Shown in pieces: positions 1-9,383 of a stretch of 64,000 nucleotides of DNA. Origin of the DNA: Halobacillus litoralis (GTDB taxonomy: Bacteria; Bacillota; Bacilli; Bacillales; Halobacillaceae); assembly GCF_020524025.1 (NCBI RefSeq), contig NZ_JAIVKN010000001.1, positions 1,054,001 through 1,118,000 on the forward strand, in the 5' to 3' direction. Each line of letters opens with the position of its first letter. Position 1 is the stretch's first letter. The position numbers and the translations under genes were made by a program. Below the pieces are notes generated by a model. That model was not told where the DNA came from. It saw only the letters and a list, made by a program, of their open reading frames with translations, and did no database searches.

Positions 1-209
1 GGAGTCGCCAGAATACAGATATCCGCCTCTATCACCGATTTGGAAAAATCAAAAGATGCCTGGTCGATAACTCCTTGTTTTAAAGCCATATTCAAAGCAG
101 CCTCATCGCCATCTATACCGATAACAAAAACATCTTCTTTCTTGGATACGTTCATTGCGATTGACCCGCCGATGAGGCCTAACCCCACGATTAGTACAGT
201 CTGTTTCAT
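1..209 (-). CDS. tyrA: Prephenate dehydrogenase, N-terminal part (cut by window edge)
   Basis: Converts prephenate to 4-hydroxyphenylpyruvate in tyrosine synthesis. Only the first ~70 residues are in the window. They begin MKQTVLIVGLGLIGGSIAMN, a Rossmann NAD-binding fold with the GxGxxG loop (GLGLIG) near residue 9, followed by an acidic strand end (VIGID). The ATG overlaps the hisC stop in an ATGA arrangement, so the two are translationally coupled. In B. subtilis tyrA also follows hisC. The catalytic and ACT regions lie outside the window. Confidence 0.9.
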   Translation of the reverse strand, partial: MKQTVLIVGLGLIGGSIAMNVSKKEDVFVIGIDGDEAALNMALKQGVIDQASFDFSKSVIEADICILAT

Positions 210-1303
210 CTGGTATGATCCATTGCTAATTTTTGAGCCATCACTTCCTGCAGCTGTTTCATATCCTCTTCTTTCCCGATGGTTAAACGGATGGTGTTCG
301 GGAGACCAAGCGCTTCTCCAGAACGAACAATAAAGCCTTTAGTAAGAAGGTATTCAAACATTTCGTCCCCACTCATAGGGAGTTGGATAAGAAGGAAGTT
401 TGCCTGGGTATCGTAATAACCTAATTGATGCTGCTCACAGAACTGCATTAAATCTCTTTTGTTCTTATGATTTGCTTTAACGGTTTGTTGAAGAAATGCT
501 TGATCATCCAAAGCAATTATAGCCGCTGCCTGAGCTACAGTTGAAGTATTAAAAGGCTCACGGGACGGCTCAAGCGCTTGAATAACCTCGGGATGTCCAA
601 CACCATAACCAATACGAAGGCCGGCCAAACCGTAAGCTTTGGAAAATGTTCTTAATACCATTACATTTGGGTATGCATCTAAACCAGCTATAGAGTCAAA
701 AGCATCCTCAGCCTCAAGGTATTCGTAATAGGCTTCATCAAGGACAACAAGCACGTGACCAGGTACCCGCTCCAGAACTGATTGAATCGTGGTTTTATCA
801 ATGTGTACCCCTGTAGGGTTGTTTGGTGTACAGATCCATAAAACTCTTGTCTGTTCGTCTATACTTGCTATCATTTCTTCAAGATCGTGATGACCATCAA
901 TTAAAGGAACTTCTCTAACTTCCGCTCCTTCGATAAGAGCATTGTGCCGATACTGAGGAAACGTCGGGGTAGCCATGACAGTGTTGGCTCCTGGTTCCAG
1001 GAAAGTTCGGCAGATAATCTGTACAACTTCATCTGATCCGTTTCCGAAGATCAGCTGCTCTTCTTTTACGCCAATAAATCCGGCCACTTTTTTTCTGATC
1101 TCTGCTGCATATCCATCAGGGTAAATTTCTAAATTTGAGATCAACTTTGGAAGCTCTTCCTTTACAGAAGGGGAAAATCCATAAGGGTTTTCATTAGAAG
1201 CTAATTTGATGATCCGGTCTAAGCCGAACTCTTTTTTTACTTCTTCGATCCCTTTTCCAGGCTTATATGGTTTCATGTTTTTTAGTATATCTTTGGCTTT
1301 CAT
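206..1303 (-). CDS. hisC: Histidinol-phosphate / aromatic aminotransferase
   Basis: PLP enzyme, 365 residues, that transaminates histidinol phosphate and in Bacillus also serves tyrosine and phenylalanine synthesis. Seen: SNENPYG near residue 36, the NNPTG substrate-loop motif at 161-165, VLDEAY at 188-192, and the Schiff-base lysine K222 in TFSKAYGLAGLR. The start has a strong ribosome site (GAGGAG) nine bases upstream. It follows aroH by only 13 bases and overlaps tyrA. In B. subtilis six trp genes lie between aroH and hisC; here there are none. Confidence 0.95.
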   Translation of the reverse strand: MKAKDILKNMKPYKPGKGIEEVKKEFGLDRIIKLASNENPYGFSPSVKEELPKLISNLEIYPDGYAAEIRKKVAGFIGVKEEQLIFGNGSDEVVQIICRTFLEPGANTVMATPTFPQYRHNALIEGAEVREVPLIDGHHDLEEMIASIDEQTRVLWICTPNNPTGVHIDKTTIQSVLERVPGHVLVVLDEAYYEYLEAEDAFDSIAGLDAYPNVMVLRTFSKAYGLAGLRIGYGVGHPEVIQALEPSREPFNTSTVAQAAAIIALDDQAFLQQTVKANHKNKRDLMQFCEQHQLGYYDTQANFLLIQLPMSGDEMFEYLLTKGFIVRSGEALGLPNTIRLTIGKEEDMKQLQEVMAQKLAMDHTR

Positions 1304-1316
1304 AAAAGAACTCCTC

Positions 1317-1682
1317 TCAACTCTTTAAATCTGGTCGCAATTGTTTAGCATCGTAGTGATAGATATGTTTCACTTGTTTCTGCTCCATATCCGTCTGTAC
1401 TGTAACCATAACACGGATGCATTTAGGAAGGCTGCCCGTCACTGGGATTTCCCTCATACACATAACGGGTACATAGGTCCATCCGTCCATCCCCCTCAAG
1501 CATTTAGCCGGAAAGGTATCATCTATATCATTGGTAACTGTAAAGTAAACGGATACCACATCTTCTGCTTTTATATGATTCGATGATACCACATCTTCCA
1601 TTAACTCCAGAGATCTGGCTATAATTTCTTCGCTCTCGTTACGGTCCACAGTTGTAGCTCCACGTACACCCCGGATCATCAT
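1317..1682 (-). CDS. aroH: Chorismate mutase, AroH type
   Basis: Small trimeric monofunctional chorismate mutase that rearranges chorismate to prephenate, the step before TyrA. It has 121 residues, within the AroH length range, and the typical opening MIRGVRGATTV with conserved R7. Also seen are the VYFTVTNDID stretch, the CLRGMDGW segment and a late VMVTV strand carrying catalytic-type Arg and Tyr residues. The start is the tandem ATG overlapping the aroB stop (ATGA). This is not the AroQ all-helical class. Confidence 0.95.
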   Translation of the reverse strand: MMIRGVRGATTVDRNESEEIIARSLELMEDVVSSNHIKAEDVVSVYFTVTNDIDDTFPAKCLRGMDGWTYVPVMCMREIPVTGSLPKCIRVMVTVQTDMEQKQVKHIYHYDAKQLRPDLKS

Positions 1683-2761
1683 CTGCTGCTCACCTCACGA
1701 ATTAATAAATTCAATTGGCTACTAATTTCATGATCTTCCATTTGTTCCACACAAGGCGATCCTGTGCTTTCCAATAAAACAAAGTTAATCATTTGATTCA
1801 CCGTTTTCTTATCCCATTTCATCCGCTCAACCATTCGCTCAGCGTCGATGCGTCCAAAAACCGAAAGCGGGTAGTTATTCATTTCCAGCCAGTCTACATA
1901 CTCTTCGATGGGTAAAGCAGCACCTTTATGTTTTTCACTAAGTTTAAGTGCGAATAACAGACCAAGTGCTACTGCTTCTCCATGAGTAATCTCACCATAA
2001 CCTAGTTCTGCCTCAATGGCATGTGCAAGTGTGTGCCCTAAATTTAAATATTTTCTTATGCCCGCTTCTTTTTCATCCTCCTCCACAATGGAGGCCTTGA
2101 CACGAATACCCTTCATTAAATCGGTTTTCATCTCTTCGTTTGTCAAGTCACTTAAGGATCTTTCAAGCAGACGACGGCACCAATGAGCGTCGCTCAAAAA
2201 AGCGTGTTTAATTACCTCTCCATAGCCGGATCGTTTTTCTTTTTCGGGCAGCGTAAGGAGCGTTTCTATATCATAAACCACCATTTTCGGGTTATAGAAA
2301 CTGCCAATTAAGTTTTTGCCCATGGAATGATTGATCGCTACCTTTCCGCCTACGCTGCTGTCGTGAGCAAGAATAGTTGTAGGGATTTGTATATAATCAA
2401 CACCTCTTAAGTACGTTGAAGCGGTAAAGCCCGCAAGGTCACCAACCATACCTCCCCCAAGAGCAACAATCAGGGAGTGACGGTCCAGCTGGGCTTCTAT
2501 ACATCTATTTAACAACTCTTCATATTGTGCCATACATTTAGACGCTTCACCGCTAGGAACAACAGCTGTTGAAACCCTGGTTTTTTTCTCCAGGGAATTC
2601 TTCACATCTTCCAGATAATGTTCAGCCACCCTATCGTCAGTGATCACAAGTGCGTTTGCATATTCCTTGTTCAGCAAGTCAAGTAAGTTATGACGGATCC
2701 CCTCGCCTACGAACACATCATAATCATGTGAACTTGCTTGAATCTTTATGGAAGAGGTCAT
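1679..2761 (-). CDS. aroB: 3-Dehydroquinate synthase
   Basis: Second shikimate-pathway step: cyclises DAHP to 3-dehydroquinate using NAD and a divalent metal. The 360 residues include the glycine-rich NAD loop (ALGGGMVGDLAGF, near 100-112), the TT(I/L)LAxxDSSVGGK motif near 130-140, and metal-ligand histidines in NLGHTLAHAIE and HGEAVALG. The start overlaps the aroC stop (TAATG), so coupling is likely. Gene order aroC-aroB-aroH matches B. subtilis aroF-aroB-aroH. Confidence 0.95.
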   Translation of the reverse strand: MTSSIKIQASSHDYDVFVGEGIRHNLLDLLNKEYANALVITDDRVAEHYLEDVKNSLEKKTRVSTAVVPSGEASKCMAQYEELLNRCIEAQLDRHSLIVALGGGMVGDLAGFTASTYLRGVDYIQIPTTILAHDSSVGGKVAINHSMGKNLIGSFYNPKMVVYDIETLLTLPEKEKRSGYGEVIKHAFLSDAHWCRRLLERSLSDLTNEEMKTDLMKGIRVKASIVEEDEKEAGIRKYLNLGHTLAHAIEAELGYGEITHGEAVALGLLFALKLSEKHKGAALPIEEYVDWLEMNNYPLSVFGRIDAERMVERMKWDKKTVNQMINFVLLESTGSPCVEQMEDHEISSQLNLLIREVSSR

Positions 2762-3930
2762 TAAAATTCCCTTATTTCTCTGCGGTAGTCATCTACAGCA
2801 CGTTTTAAACGAGGGAAATAATCCGAAGGGAATTCTTCGGTGATTGCCTTAGCTAATTCAAACGCTACAATATGCTCCATGACAACAGAAGCTGCTGGAA
2901 CGGCACAGGAATCTGAACGTTCAATACTTGCATTGAAGGGTTCTTTAGTTTCAATATCTATACTCTGAAGTGGTTTATACAAGGTAGGAATAGGCTTCAT
3001 TACACCTTTAACGACAATTGGCATACCAGTTGTCATTCCCCCTTCAAAGCCACCAAGACGATTCGTACGACGGTAATACCCTCTTTCTTCACTCCAAAGA
3101 ATTTCATCGTGAACCTGGCTGCCATTTCGACGGGCTGCTTCAAAGCCGATTCCGAATTCAACACCTTTATATGCATTGATACTCATGACGGCTCCCGCAA
3201 TCTTAGAGTCCAGTTTACGATCATACTGAACGTAAGATCCGATCCCTGCCGGCATTCCTTCCACGTAAACTTCTGTGACACCACCAATGGAATCTCCTTC
3301 TTTTTTAGCTTCATCGATGGCATGCATCATTTTTTCTGCAGCAGCTTCATCGAAAGTTCTGACTGGAGAGGCTTCAGAAATATCTCTACGTTCAGCCAGC
3401 GTTAAGTTTTCATCTACATCACTTACAATTCCAGCTATTTCTCTTACATAACCAGTTACCTCTATACCTAACTCTTTAAGAAGAACCTTAGCTACAGCTC
3501 CTGCACCTACACGAGCAGCGGTTTCACGGGCAGAAGAACGCTCCAGAACATTCCTCATGTCCCGATGCCCATATTTCATCCCACCATTTAAGTCTGCATG
3601 CCCTGGCCGGGGTTTGGTTACTGTTCGACGAATTTTCTTCGTTTCTTCTGGAAGCGGGTCTTCTCCCATGATATCTGTCCAATGTTTAAAATCATCGTTA
3701 TGTACAACGAGTGTGATCGGGGAACCAAGAGTGTACCCGTGTCTTACACCACTCGTGATTTCTACGAGATCTTTTTCTATCTGCATACGCTTGCCACGTC
3801 CGTAGCCGCCCTGGCGACGTAATAATGATTCGTTGATTTGTTCTTTTAAAAGAGGCAGATGCGACGGCATCCCTTCTAAGATTGTTGTCAGTTGTTTCCC
3901 ATGTGATTCACCAGCGGTTAAGTAGCGCAT
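2761..3930 (-). CDS. aroC: Chorismate synthase
   Basis: Last shikimate step: FMN-dependent trans-elimination of phosphate from EPSP to give chorismate (called aroF in B. subtilis). I choose the ATG at 3930, giving 389 residues starting [13 protein letters not shown], because AGGAGG lies just upstream and the family starts there; a longer in-frame reading adds 43 unrelated residues. Seen: GESHG signature, [19 protein letters not shown], and the [14 protein letters not shown]-like FMN-binding stretch ([18 protein letters not shown]). First gene of the aromatic block here. Confidence 0.95.
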   Translation of the reverse strand: MRYLTAGESHGKQLTTILEGMPSHLPLLKEQINESLLRRQGGYGRGKRMQIEKDLVEITSGVRHGYTLGSPITLVVHNDDFKHWTDIMGEDPLPEETKKIRRTVTKPRPGHADLNGGMKYGHRDMRNVLERSSARETAARVGAGAVAKVLLKELGIEVTGYVREIAGIVSDVDENLTLAERRDISEASPVRTFDEAAAEKMMHAIDEAKKEGDSIGGVTEVYVEGMPAGIGSYVQYDRKLDSKIAGAVMSINAYKGVEFGIGFEAARRNGSQVHDEILWSEERGYYRRTNRLGGFEGGMTTGMPIVVKGVMKPIPTLYKPLQSIDIETKEPFNASIERSDSCAVPAASVVMEHIVAFELAKAITEEFPSDYFPRLKRAVDDYRREIREF

Positions 3931-4083
3931 AAAAAAAGTACCTCCTGTATAATAGCTCCTCGAATGTTTATCAAGGGTGTTATAAATTTTAGATACTACT
4001 ATATCATATGGATGTGCATTTGTGACATCGAAATATCCGAATTTTTCACAAAAATACAAAAAAACATGAGCGAAACCTATAAT

Positions 4084-4857
4084 TTAAGCTTTTTGATAGA
4101 AGAATGTATCAAACATTTTAAACCCAAACTGACCGGGCGAAAACATTTGCTCTGTACTCCCCACAAAGAATATACCTCTGTCTGTTAATGATTCATTAAA
4201 GGCGCGGTACATCCTTTGTTTCGCTTCGTCCGTAAAATAAATCATGACATTTCTACAGACGATTAAGTCACAATTTTGTTCATAGGGATCCGCAAGGAGA
4301 TTATGCCTTTTAAACGTCACACTTCGTCTTATGTTTTCTTTAACTTTGAAATGCGGCCCTTCTTTCACAAAGTTTTTATGTTTCATAAATGTAGTTACTT
4401 CTTTTAGCGAGCGTTCGTGATAGACGCCGGTTTCTGCCTTTTCCAAAGCTTTCTGATCGAGATCTGTTCCTATAATGTCCACATCACTGAGAGACATGTG
4501 TTGATCTAAAATCATCGCAAGTGTATAAGGCTCTTCACCAGTTGAACAGGCAGCACTCCATATTTTCAAACGTTTTTTACGTCTTAAAAGTTCCGGGATA
4601 ACTTTATTCTCCAGCACTTCAAAACGTTTGTGATTCCGATAAAATTCTGAGACATTAATTGTCATACGATCTAATAATTCATCCTTTAGCTGTGTGTCCC
4701 CCTCAAGAGCTTTATAATAACTATGAAAATCTTTATACCCCTTTTTGTCTCTTAAAGATGTTAGTCTGCGTTTCATTTGAGCTTCTTTATAAAGGGATAA
4801 GTCAACCCCTGTGTTTTTATGTATGTTACGAATAAAACTGGGATAATCCGACATCAT
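4084..4857 (-). CDS. cheR: Chemotaxis protein methyltransferase
   Basis: Methylates glutamates of chemoreceptors with S-adenosylmethionine, setting adaptation. The start is one of two tandem ATGs (4857 or 4854) behind a G-rich ribosome site, giving about 257 residues, the B. subtilis length. Seen: N-terminal CheR helical domain (LYKEAQMKRRLTSL, DRMTINVSEFYRN), the SAM-binding loop IWSAACSTGEEPYT near residue 98-111, the DIIGTDLD acidic strand and the CRNVMIYF motif. It lies between aroC and ndk, as in B. subtilis. Confidence 0.93.
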   Translation of the reverse strand: MMSDYPSFIRNIHKNTGVDLSLYKEAQMKRRLTSLRDKKGYKDFHSYYKALEGDTQLKDELLDRMTINVSEFYRNHKRFEVLENKVIPELLRRKKRLKIWSAACSTGEEPYTLAMILDQHMSLSDVDIIGTDLDQKALEKAETGVYHERSLKEVTTFMKHKNFVKEGPHFKVKENIRRSVTFKRHNLLADPYEQNCDLIVCRNVMIYFTDEAKQRMYRAFNESLTDRGIFFVGSTEQMFSPGQFGFKMFDTFFYQKA

Positions 4858-5163
4858 CAGCCCCCTTCCCTTGTCTTTCGTCTTTATTAGATTACTCCAC
4901 CCGCATACGCTTGTAAACAAGGATGACATCACAGAATAAGTATAAACATATTACAAATCCCAGGATTCTTCCGATCAGCCGATCTCCGTGAAGACTTTAA
5001 ATAGAGAGTGGAGTCGATCTGATGTTACTTATTCATTCCTTTATTCTGTGAAGCAGGCAACTACATAGATTACTCCTTCGAAAATAAGAATGGGAAGAAG
5101 AAACCTTATGGAAGCAGTTTATCTAGGCAGCACTTACAATAACCTATTAAGGGACTGAACCAT
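4858..5163. other. Gene-free stretch between cheR and ndk
   Basis: No convincing coding sequence is seen on either strand. The part next to 5163 borders the ndk terminator. The stretch should hold the cheR promoter, but I found no well-spaced sigma-A or sigma-D pair that I would defend. Confidence 0.5.
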
Positions 5164-5192
5164 AAAAAAACCCACCTTCTATGAAGGCAGGT
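5164..5192 (-). terminator. Terminator of ndk
   Basis: A nine-base-pair hairpin (CCTGCCTTC / GAAGGTGGG with two wobble pairs) is followed on the minus strand by seven T residues. It lies about ten bases after the ndk stop. Confidence 0.85.
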
Positions 5193-5203
5193 TTCAAATA
5201 AAA

Positions 5204-5650
5204 TTAATAGACCCAGGTTAATTGATCTTTTTCATAATCGACTAGTTCATTTTGGTCAAAAAACAAACCAATTTCTCTTTCTGCACTTTCTTGCGAATCT
5301 GAGCCATGAATAACGTTTTTACTGACAGCGACACCATAGTCACCACGAATCGTACCAGGAGCTGCCTCTGCCGGTTTGGTTGCCCCCATCATTTGTCTTG
5401 CTGTAGAGATTACATTTTCGCCTTCCCATACCATAGCAAAAACCGGACCCGAAGTAATAAAGTCTACCAATTCTTTAAAGAAAGGTTTCTCTTTATGCTC
5501 TCCATAATGCTCTTCAGCGAGCTCATTAGGAATAGCCATCAACTTCGCTCCAGCCAATTTGAACCCTTTTCTTTCAAATCTTGCTGTAATATCTCCGATC
5601 AAGTTCCGTTGTACACCATCTGGTTTAACCATTAAAAAAGTCTTTTCCAT
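5204..5650 (-). CDS. ndk: Nucleoside diphosphate kinase
   Basis: Transfers the terminal phosphate of ATP to NDPs through a phosphohistidine. With the ATG at 5650 the protein is 148 residues, matching the family; a GTG three codons earlier is possible but is placed badly against the GGGGTG ribosome site. Seen: [16 protein letters not shown]-terminus and the active-site motif NVIHGSDS with H115, followed by SAEREI. It follows the hepS-menG-hepT genes, as in B. subtilis. Confidence 0.95.
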   Translation of the reverse strand: MEKTFLMVKPDGVQRNLIGDITARFERKGFKLAGAKLMAIPNELAEEHYGEHKEKPFFKELVDFITSGPVFAMVWEGENVISTARQMMGATKPAEAAPGTIRGDYGVAVSKNVIHGSDSQESAEREIGLFFDQNELVDYEKDQLTWVY

Positions 5651-5740
5651 GACAAACACCCCATCTTATGTATAGTCTGAAAGCGCTTTAGTAAGTGCCA
5701 TAAAAAAGTCTACCAGACAATAGAAAGAAAGGCAATAGAT

Positions 5741-6712
5741 TCATGCCCTTCTTTTTCCAATATACTTGGCAATCCCCTTCAACGTCTGCTTTGAGCGATT
5801 CGCCGGGAGTTTGGCAAGCGACTGATAGGCTTTTTTCAAATAACGGTCACTGACTTCCAATGATCGTTCAATCGAACCATTTGTTTGAATGGTATGAATT
5901 AAAGGCTTAAGCTCATCAGAGGTTAAGGATTCTTTCTTCTTGAAGGCTGCTTCAAGCTGTTTTTTAAACTCTAAGTCTTCCATAGAGAATAAGACGGGGA
6001 GGGTTATATTCCCTTGTAGAAGATCACTTCCTGCCGGTTTTCCGAGTTCTTTTTCTGAAGCTGTAAAATCAAGTACATCATCAATGATTTGGTAGGACAT
6101 GCCTACATAATAACCGTATTTGTACAGCGCGCGCTCATAGTCTTCCCTGGCATGTGAAGCAATAGCACCTAAACGACAGCTGGCTGCAATCAAAAGAGCG
6201 GTCTTTCTTTTAATTCTCCGTAAGTACGTTTTTAAATTCTGATCAAAATTATATTTATCTTTGATCTGTTCAATTTCTCCCAAACATAGTTCTACCATTG
6301 TTTCGGCCAGAATTTGATGGGCTTTAGGATTCTCTAATTTAGAGAGGTTTTCTAATGATCGAGCGAATATGTAATCTCCGGTGTACATGGCAATTCTATT
6401 GTCCCACGCAGACTTAATCGTGGGTTGGCCCCGTCTTAACTCTGCTTCATCTATCACATCATCATGAACAAGTGAAGCTGTATGAATTAATTCTAAAGAT
6501 ACAGCTACAGCTTTCATACGATCAATGTCATACTCTCCAAACTTTCCTCCCAACAACACAAAAACAGGTCGGATTCTTTTTCCGCCCGCTTGTAATAATT
6601 GACTAGATGCTTGTCTTAGAACCATATTATCGGACTGAATGGTCTCATTTACCGCGTCCTCAATCACAGACAAATCATTTTTCAGAAATGAATAAATCAT
6701 TGCTAATTTCAT
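5741..6712 (-). CDS. hepT: Heptaprenyl diphosphate synthase, catalytic component II
   Basis: Large subunit that elongates FPP with IPP to heptaprenyl diphosphate, the side chain of menaquinone-7. The 323 residues carry both aspartate-rich motifs: first LVHDDVIDEAELRRG, with the extra spacing usual for long-chain synthases, and second IIDDVLDFTASEKELGKP. GGKRIRP near the N-terminus is the IPP-binding site. GAGGAT precedes the ATG. It forms an operon with menG and hepS and needs the HepS protein as partner. Confidence 0.95.
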   Translation of the reverse strand: MKLAMIYSFLKNDLSVIEDAVNETIQSDNMVLRQASSQLLQAGGKRIRPVFVLLGGKFGEYDIDRMKAVAVSLELIHTASLVHDDVIDEAELRRGQPTIKSAWDNRIAMYTGDYIFARSLENLSKLENPKAHQILAETMVELCLGEIEQIKDKYNFDQNLKTYLRRIKRKTALLIAASCRLGAIASHAREDYERALYKYGYYVGMSYQIIDDVLDFTASEKELGKPAGSDLLQGNITLPVLFSMEDLEFKKQLEAAFKKKESLTSDELKPLIHTIQTNGSIERSLEVSDRYLKKAYQSLAKLPANRSKQTLKGIAKYIGKRRA

Positions 6713-6728
6713 CGCAGTTCATCCTCAG

Positions 6729-7436
6729 TTATTCCTTTTGACCCATATGCATTGCGGCTACGCCGCCTGTATAGGATTTAACGGTTACCCTCGTAAAGCC
6801 AACGTCTTCAAACATTGTCTTCAATTCTTTATTACCTGGAAAATCTTTGGCTGATTCATGAAGCCAGCTGTATTCCTGATAACTTTTTGCAAAAAGCTTG
6901 CCAAACAATGGCATAATATTACCGAAGTAGAAATAATAAAGCTTTTTAAATACAGGATTAGTCGGCTGGGAGGTTTCTAAACAAACAACCTTACCACCCG
7001 GTTTAACAACCCGATACATTTCCTGTAGTACCTGCTTGTAATCAGGGACATTCCGCAATCCGAAGCCAATTGTTACAAAGTCAAACTGGTTGTCTTCAAA
7101 AGGCAGATCCATAGCGTTCCCATGTTGAAACTCTACTTGTTTTATTCTTTTAGCCAGCTTCTTTTTTATTCCTACTGACAGCATGTTCTCACTGAAGTCC
7201 AGTCCGATAACTTTCCCTTCCGGCCCGACTTCATCCGCAAGTGTCATTGTCCAGTCTCCCGTACCACAGCAGACATCCAGTGTGGTATCACCAGGTCGAA
7301 CATTCATCCGCTTCATAACATCCTTCCGCCACAAGCGGTGCTGTTGAAAAGAGATGATAGAATTCATACTGTCATACCGGTTATATATTTTTTCGAATAC
7401 GTGATGGACTCGCTCTTCTTTCGTTTGTGGTTCCAT
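6729..7436 (-). CDS. menG: Demethylmenaquinone methyltransferase
   Basis: Final step of menaquinone synthesis: SAM-dependent C-methylation of demethylmenaquinone. It has 235 residues with the UbiE/MenG signatures YDxMNxxISFxxHRLWRK near the N-terminus, the SAM loop [18 protein letters not shown], and GFGLRNVPD followed by the ExSxP motif ([10 protein letters not shown]). It begins two bases after the hepS stop, so the genes form one transcript. Confidence 0.95.
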   Translation of the reverse strand: MEPQTKEERVHHVFEKIYNRYDSMNSIISFQQHRLWRKDVMKRMNVRPGDTTLDVCCGTGDWTMTLADEVGPEGKVIGLDFSENMLSVGIKKKLAKRIKQVEFQHGNAMDLPFEDNQFDFVTIGFGLRNVPDYKQVLQEMYRVVKPGGKVVCLETSQPTNPVFKKLYYFYFGNIMPLFGKLFAKSYQEYSWLHESAKDFPGNKELKTMFEDVGFTRVTVKSYTGGVAAMHMGQKE

Positions 7437-7438
7437 GT

Positions 7439-8242
7439 CTACCCTTCTTCCACTATCTGTGTTGGATTAAATTGGTGATGAATCGCTGCATGCACATAAG
7501 ATTTCAGCCAGTTAAAATGAATTGGCAGCTGTGACACAGTCATTTCCAATCGATGAACATGACTTTGCAGCGTCTGTTCAATGTTCCCTAATACATGACC
7601 ATTACTTCCAAGAATACCCGGACGTTTTATAAGAGCATCGATAAGAGGGGAGAAATTCCCTTCTTGATAGCTTCTTTTCTCTTCAAGTAGTTTTTTGGCT
7701 AACAGCCACTCGCCTGCCATATCGTTGATCGCTGTTTTTTGGACGTAAGCAGCTACCCTTTGTATCAGCAGTGACTCGATTTTTTTTATACCTTCTAAAA
7801 ATTCCTGGAAAGAATCAACATCTTTATAATACAGTTCCATTTTAAGTTCATTGATTTCCTTGATAGCTCCTGCGAGCGTATGAATCATAGGAATGTCATC
7901 AAGCTTGGAAAGCAGGTAATAATAAAGACCACTATAATAATCACCAGCTAAGACAGTCAGTTGACGATTGCGAATGGTTTCCTGATCGTCCTCCTCATCC
8001 GAGAGGGTAACAAGATCATGAGTATCCAGGGCAATCTGGACAAGCATTGTTGTAATAATATACTGCTCTTTCTTTTCGTCTGACAGTTTGGTGTGATCCA
8101 TAATGGAGGATAATATCACGAGCTTGTCCTCATCTATCGTCGGCTCAGGTATGAAACGAACCAAATAAGGATGGCGAACTTTGTCAGCAATTTTTTGTTT
8201 GAGTTGTTTAATGTCATTATCTGAAGAATTCAACGTGATCAC
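7439..8242 (-). CDS. hepS: Heptaprenyl diphosphate synthase, component I
   Basis: Small regulatory subunit of the two-component heptaprenyl diphosphate synthase (B. subtilis HepS/GerCA, 251 residues; here 267). It is poorly conserved and helical, with an HDLVTL segment and a [19 protein letters not shown] stretch resembling remnants of a prenyltransferase fold but no aspartate-rich motif. The start is a GTG after GGGACCAG. Identity rests on these segments and on its place directly before menG and hepT. Confidence 0.88.
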   Translation of the reverse strand: MITLNSSDNDIKQLKQKIADKVRHPYLVRFIPEPTIDEDKLVILSSIMDHTKLSDEKKEQYIITTMLVQIALDTHDLVTLSDEEDDQETIRNRQLTVLAGDYYSGLYYYLLSKLDDIPMIHTLAGAIKEINELKMELYYKDVDSFQEFLEGIKKIESLLIQRVAAYVQKTAINDMAGEWLLAKKLLEEKRSYQEGNFSPLIDALIKRPGILGSNGHVLGNIEQTLQSHVHRLEMTVSQLPIHFNWLKSYVHAAIHHQFNPTQIVEEG

Positions 8243-8328
8243 CTGGTCCCTTCCTGAACACTATTAAACATTCCTATTATAGCACATTTCACAGGTCTTA
8301 TCTTTTATGTATGTTTTACAGAGCGTGA

Positions 8329-8553
8329 TCACTCTGCATCATTAGTCATTTCACCATGACTCGTTTGAATAACTGCTTTACCACGGACTTTGACGGCTGA
8401 AGTATGCTCGGTAAACTGAGCAATCATGACTTCCCCGCTGTCAAGCTTTTCTGAATGATGGAACCGGGTATCCGTCCCTCGAGTCAATCCGATGACATTC
8501 ACCCCGTCTTCAAGCGCTTTAATAACAAAAAAATCATTATTGGATGTAGACAT
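8329..8553 (-). CDS. mtrB: Tryptophan RNA-binding attenuator protein (TRAP)
   Basis: Forms an 11-subunit ring that binds tryptophan and then (G/U)AG repeats in trp leader RNA. With the ATG at 8553 (GGAGG upstream) it has 74 residues. The RNA-contacting lysines and arginine are present as K36 (SEKLD), K55 and R57 (SAVKVRG), matching K37, K56 and R58 of B. subtilis TRAP. The [13 protein letters not shown] and FTEHTS segments that line the tryptophan pocket are conserved. The folE/mtrA gene that precedes mtrB in B. subtilis is absent. Confidence 0.95.
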   Translation of the reverse strand: MSTSNNDFFVIKALEDGVNVIGLTRGTDTRFHHSEKLDSGEVMIAQFTEHTSAVKVRGKAVIQTSHGEMTNDAE

Positions 8554-8698
8554 AATGGACAGCCTCCTTCTTTTATCCATACTATCTCTTACAAGGGAAT
8601 CTTTGTCAAAGCATCCACCTTGGTTATTCGCTTATCAGCTTATCTCTAGTTGTTCTATGACCAGTATGACCTTACTTCAATGGTTTTACTATGAAAAA

Positions 8699-8730
8699 AA
8701 GAAAAAGGGTGCACATGCACCCTTTTTCCA
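8699..8730 (-). terminator. Terminator of hbs
   Basis: Near-perfect hairpin AAAAAGGGTGC-ACAT-GCACCCTTTTT between hbs and mtrB. The flanking A and T runs let it act in both directions; on the minus strand it ends hbs transcription 17 bases after the stop. Confidence 0.88.
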
Positions 8731-8746
8731 AGCCCTATGTAGCTTA

Positions 8747-9019
8747 TTATTTAACCGCGTCTTTAAGGGCTTTACCAGGTTTGAACGCTGGTACTTTGCT
8801 TGCGGAGATTTCGATTTCCTCTCCAGTTTGCGGGTTACGGCCTTTACGTGCCGCACGCTCACGAACTTCAAAGTTTCCGAATCCGATAAGCTGGACTTTA
8901 TCACCGTCTTTAAGTGAATCCATGATAGATTCGAATACAGAATCTACAGCTTGAGTCGCATCTTTTTTAGAAAGATCTGCTTTTTCAGATACCGCATTAA
9001 TTAGATCTGTTTTATTCAT
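8747..9019 (-). CDS. hbs: Histone-like DNA-binding protein HU
   Basis: Dimeric nucleoid protein that bends DNA. It has 90 residues from the ATG at 9019, which is preceded by GGAGGTG. Seen: [21 protein letters not shown] helix-turn-helix start, the [25 protein letters not shown] beta-arm with the DNA-intercalating proline, and the [15 protein letters not shown] end. An in-frame GTG three codons earlier sits inside the ribosome site and is rejected. A sigma-A promoter is visible upstream. Confidence 0.96.
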   Translation of the reverse strand: MNKTDLINAVSEKADLSKKDATQAVDSVFESIMDSLKDGDKVQLIGFGNFEVRERAARKGRNPQTGEEIEISASKVPAFKPGKALKDAVK

Positions 9020-9115
9020 GACATTCACCTCCTCCCAAGAAGGTTAAACTCATTCAAGTAGCCTTGCAGCCACTTCAAATGTTTATTTAGGATCATCTTT
9101 TTGATGACAAGCCTT

Positions 9116-9144
9116 ATAATAAACGAGTTTTCCACGAAATTCAA
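9116..9144 (-). promoter_or_regulatory. Likely sigma-A promoter of hbs
   Basis: On the minus strand TTGAAT and TATTAT are separated by exactly 17 bases, about 100 bases before the hbs start. Read by eye from the sequence; no start-site data. Confidence 0.55.
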
Positions 9145-9247
9145 TAGACAATCCTTTTAAAATCGCTTAACAACGCGTTTTACAAGCTGAATTACTCTTC
9201 ATTTCACAAGAAGCTTAAGACAAAGTGATCGGCGGGACTAAGTTCTA

Positions 9248-9271
9248 TAAACCCTGTCGTGACGGGGTTTA
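9248..9271. repeat. Inverted repeat in the spoIVA-hbs gap
   Basis: Ten-base arms AAACCCTGTC and GACGGGGTTT (one wobble pair) around a GT centre. It lies about 100 bases after the spoIVA terminator and 100 bases before the hbs promoter. No clear T-run follows on either strand, so the role is unknown. Confidence 0.5.
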
Positions 9272-9349
9272 TATCATTTTTCTTTATCTTTACATTGGTA
9301 AATACGACATCGCTTAGAAAAACTCCTCTTTTCCTTTTAATTTTTTCTG

Positions 9350-9383
9350 AAAAAAATTAAAAACGGCCCCCTCGGAGCCGTTA
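9350..9383 (-). terminator. Terminator of spoIVA
   Basis: Hairpin AACGGC...GCCGTT, with added inner CC/GG pairs, followed on the minus strand by TTTTTAATTTTTT. It starts at the spoIVA stop codon. Confidence 0.85.

Noticed and set aside
3930-4059. N-terminal extension of chorismate synthase to 4059
   Set aside because: The 43 extra residues have no family match and the ribosome site AGGAGG is placed for the ATG at 3930.
3931-4083. T-box or TRAP site before aroC
   Set aside because: No T-box consensus and no run of (G/U)AG triplets in the leader.
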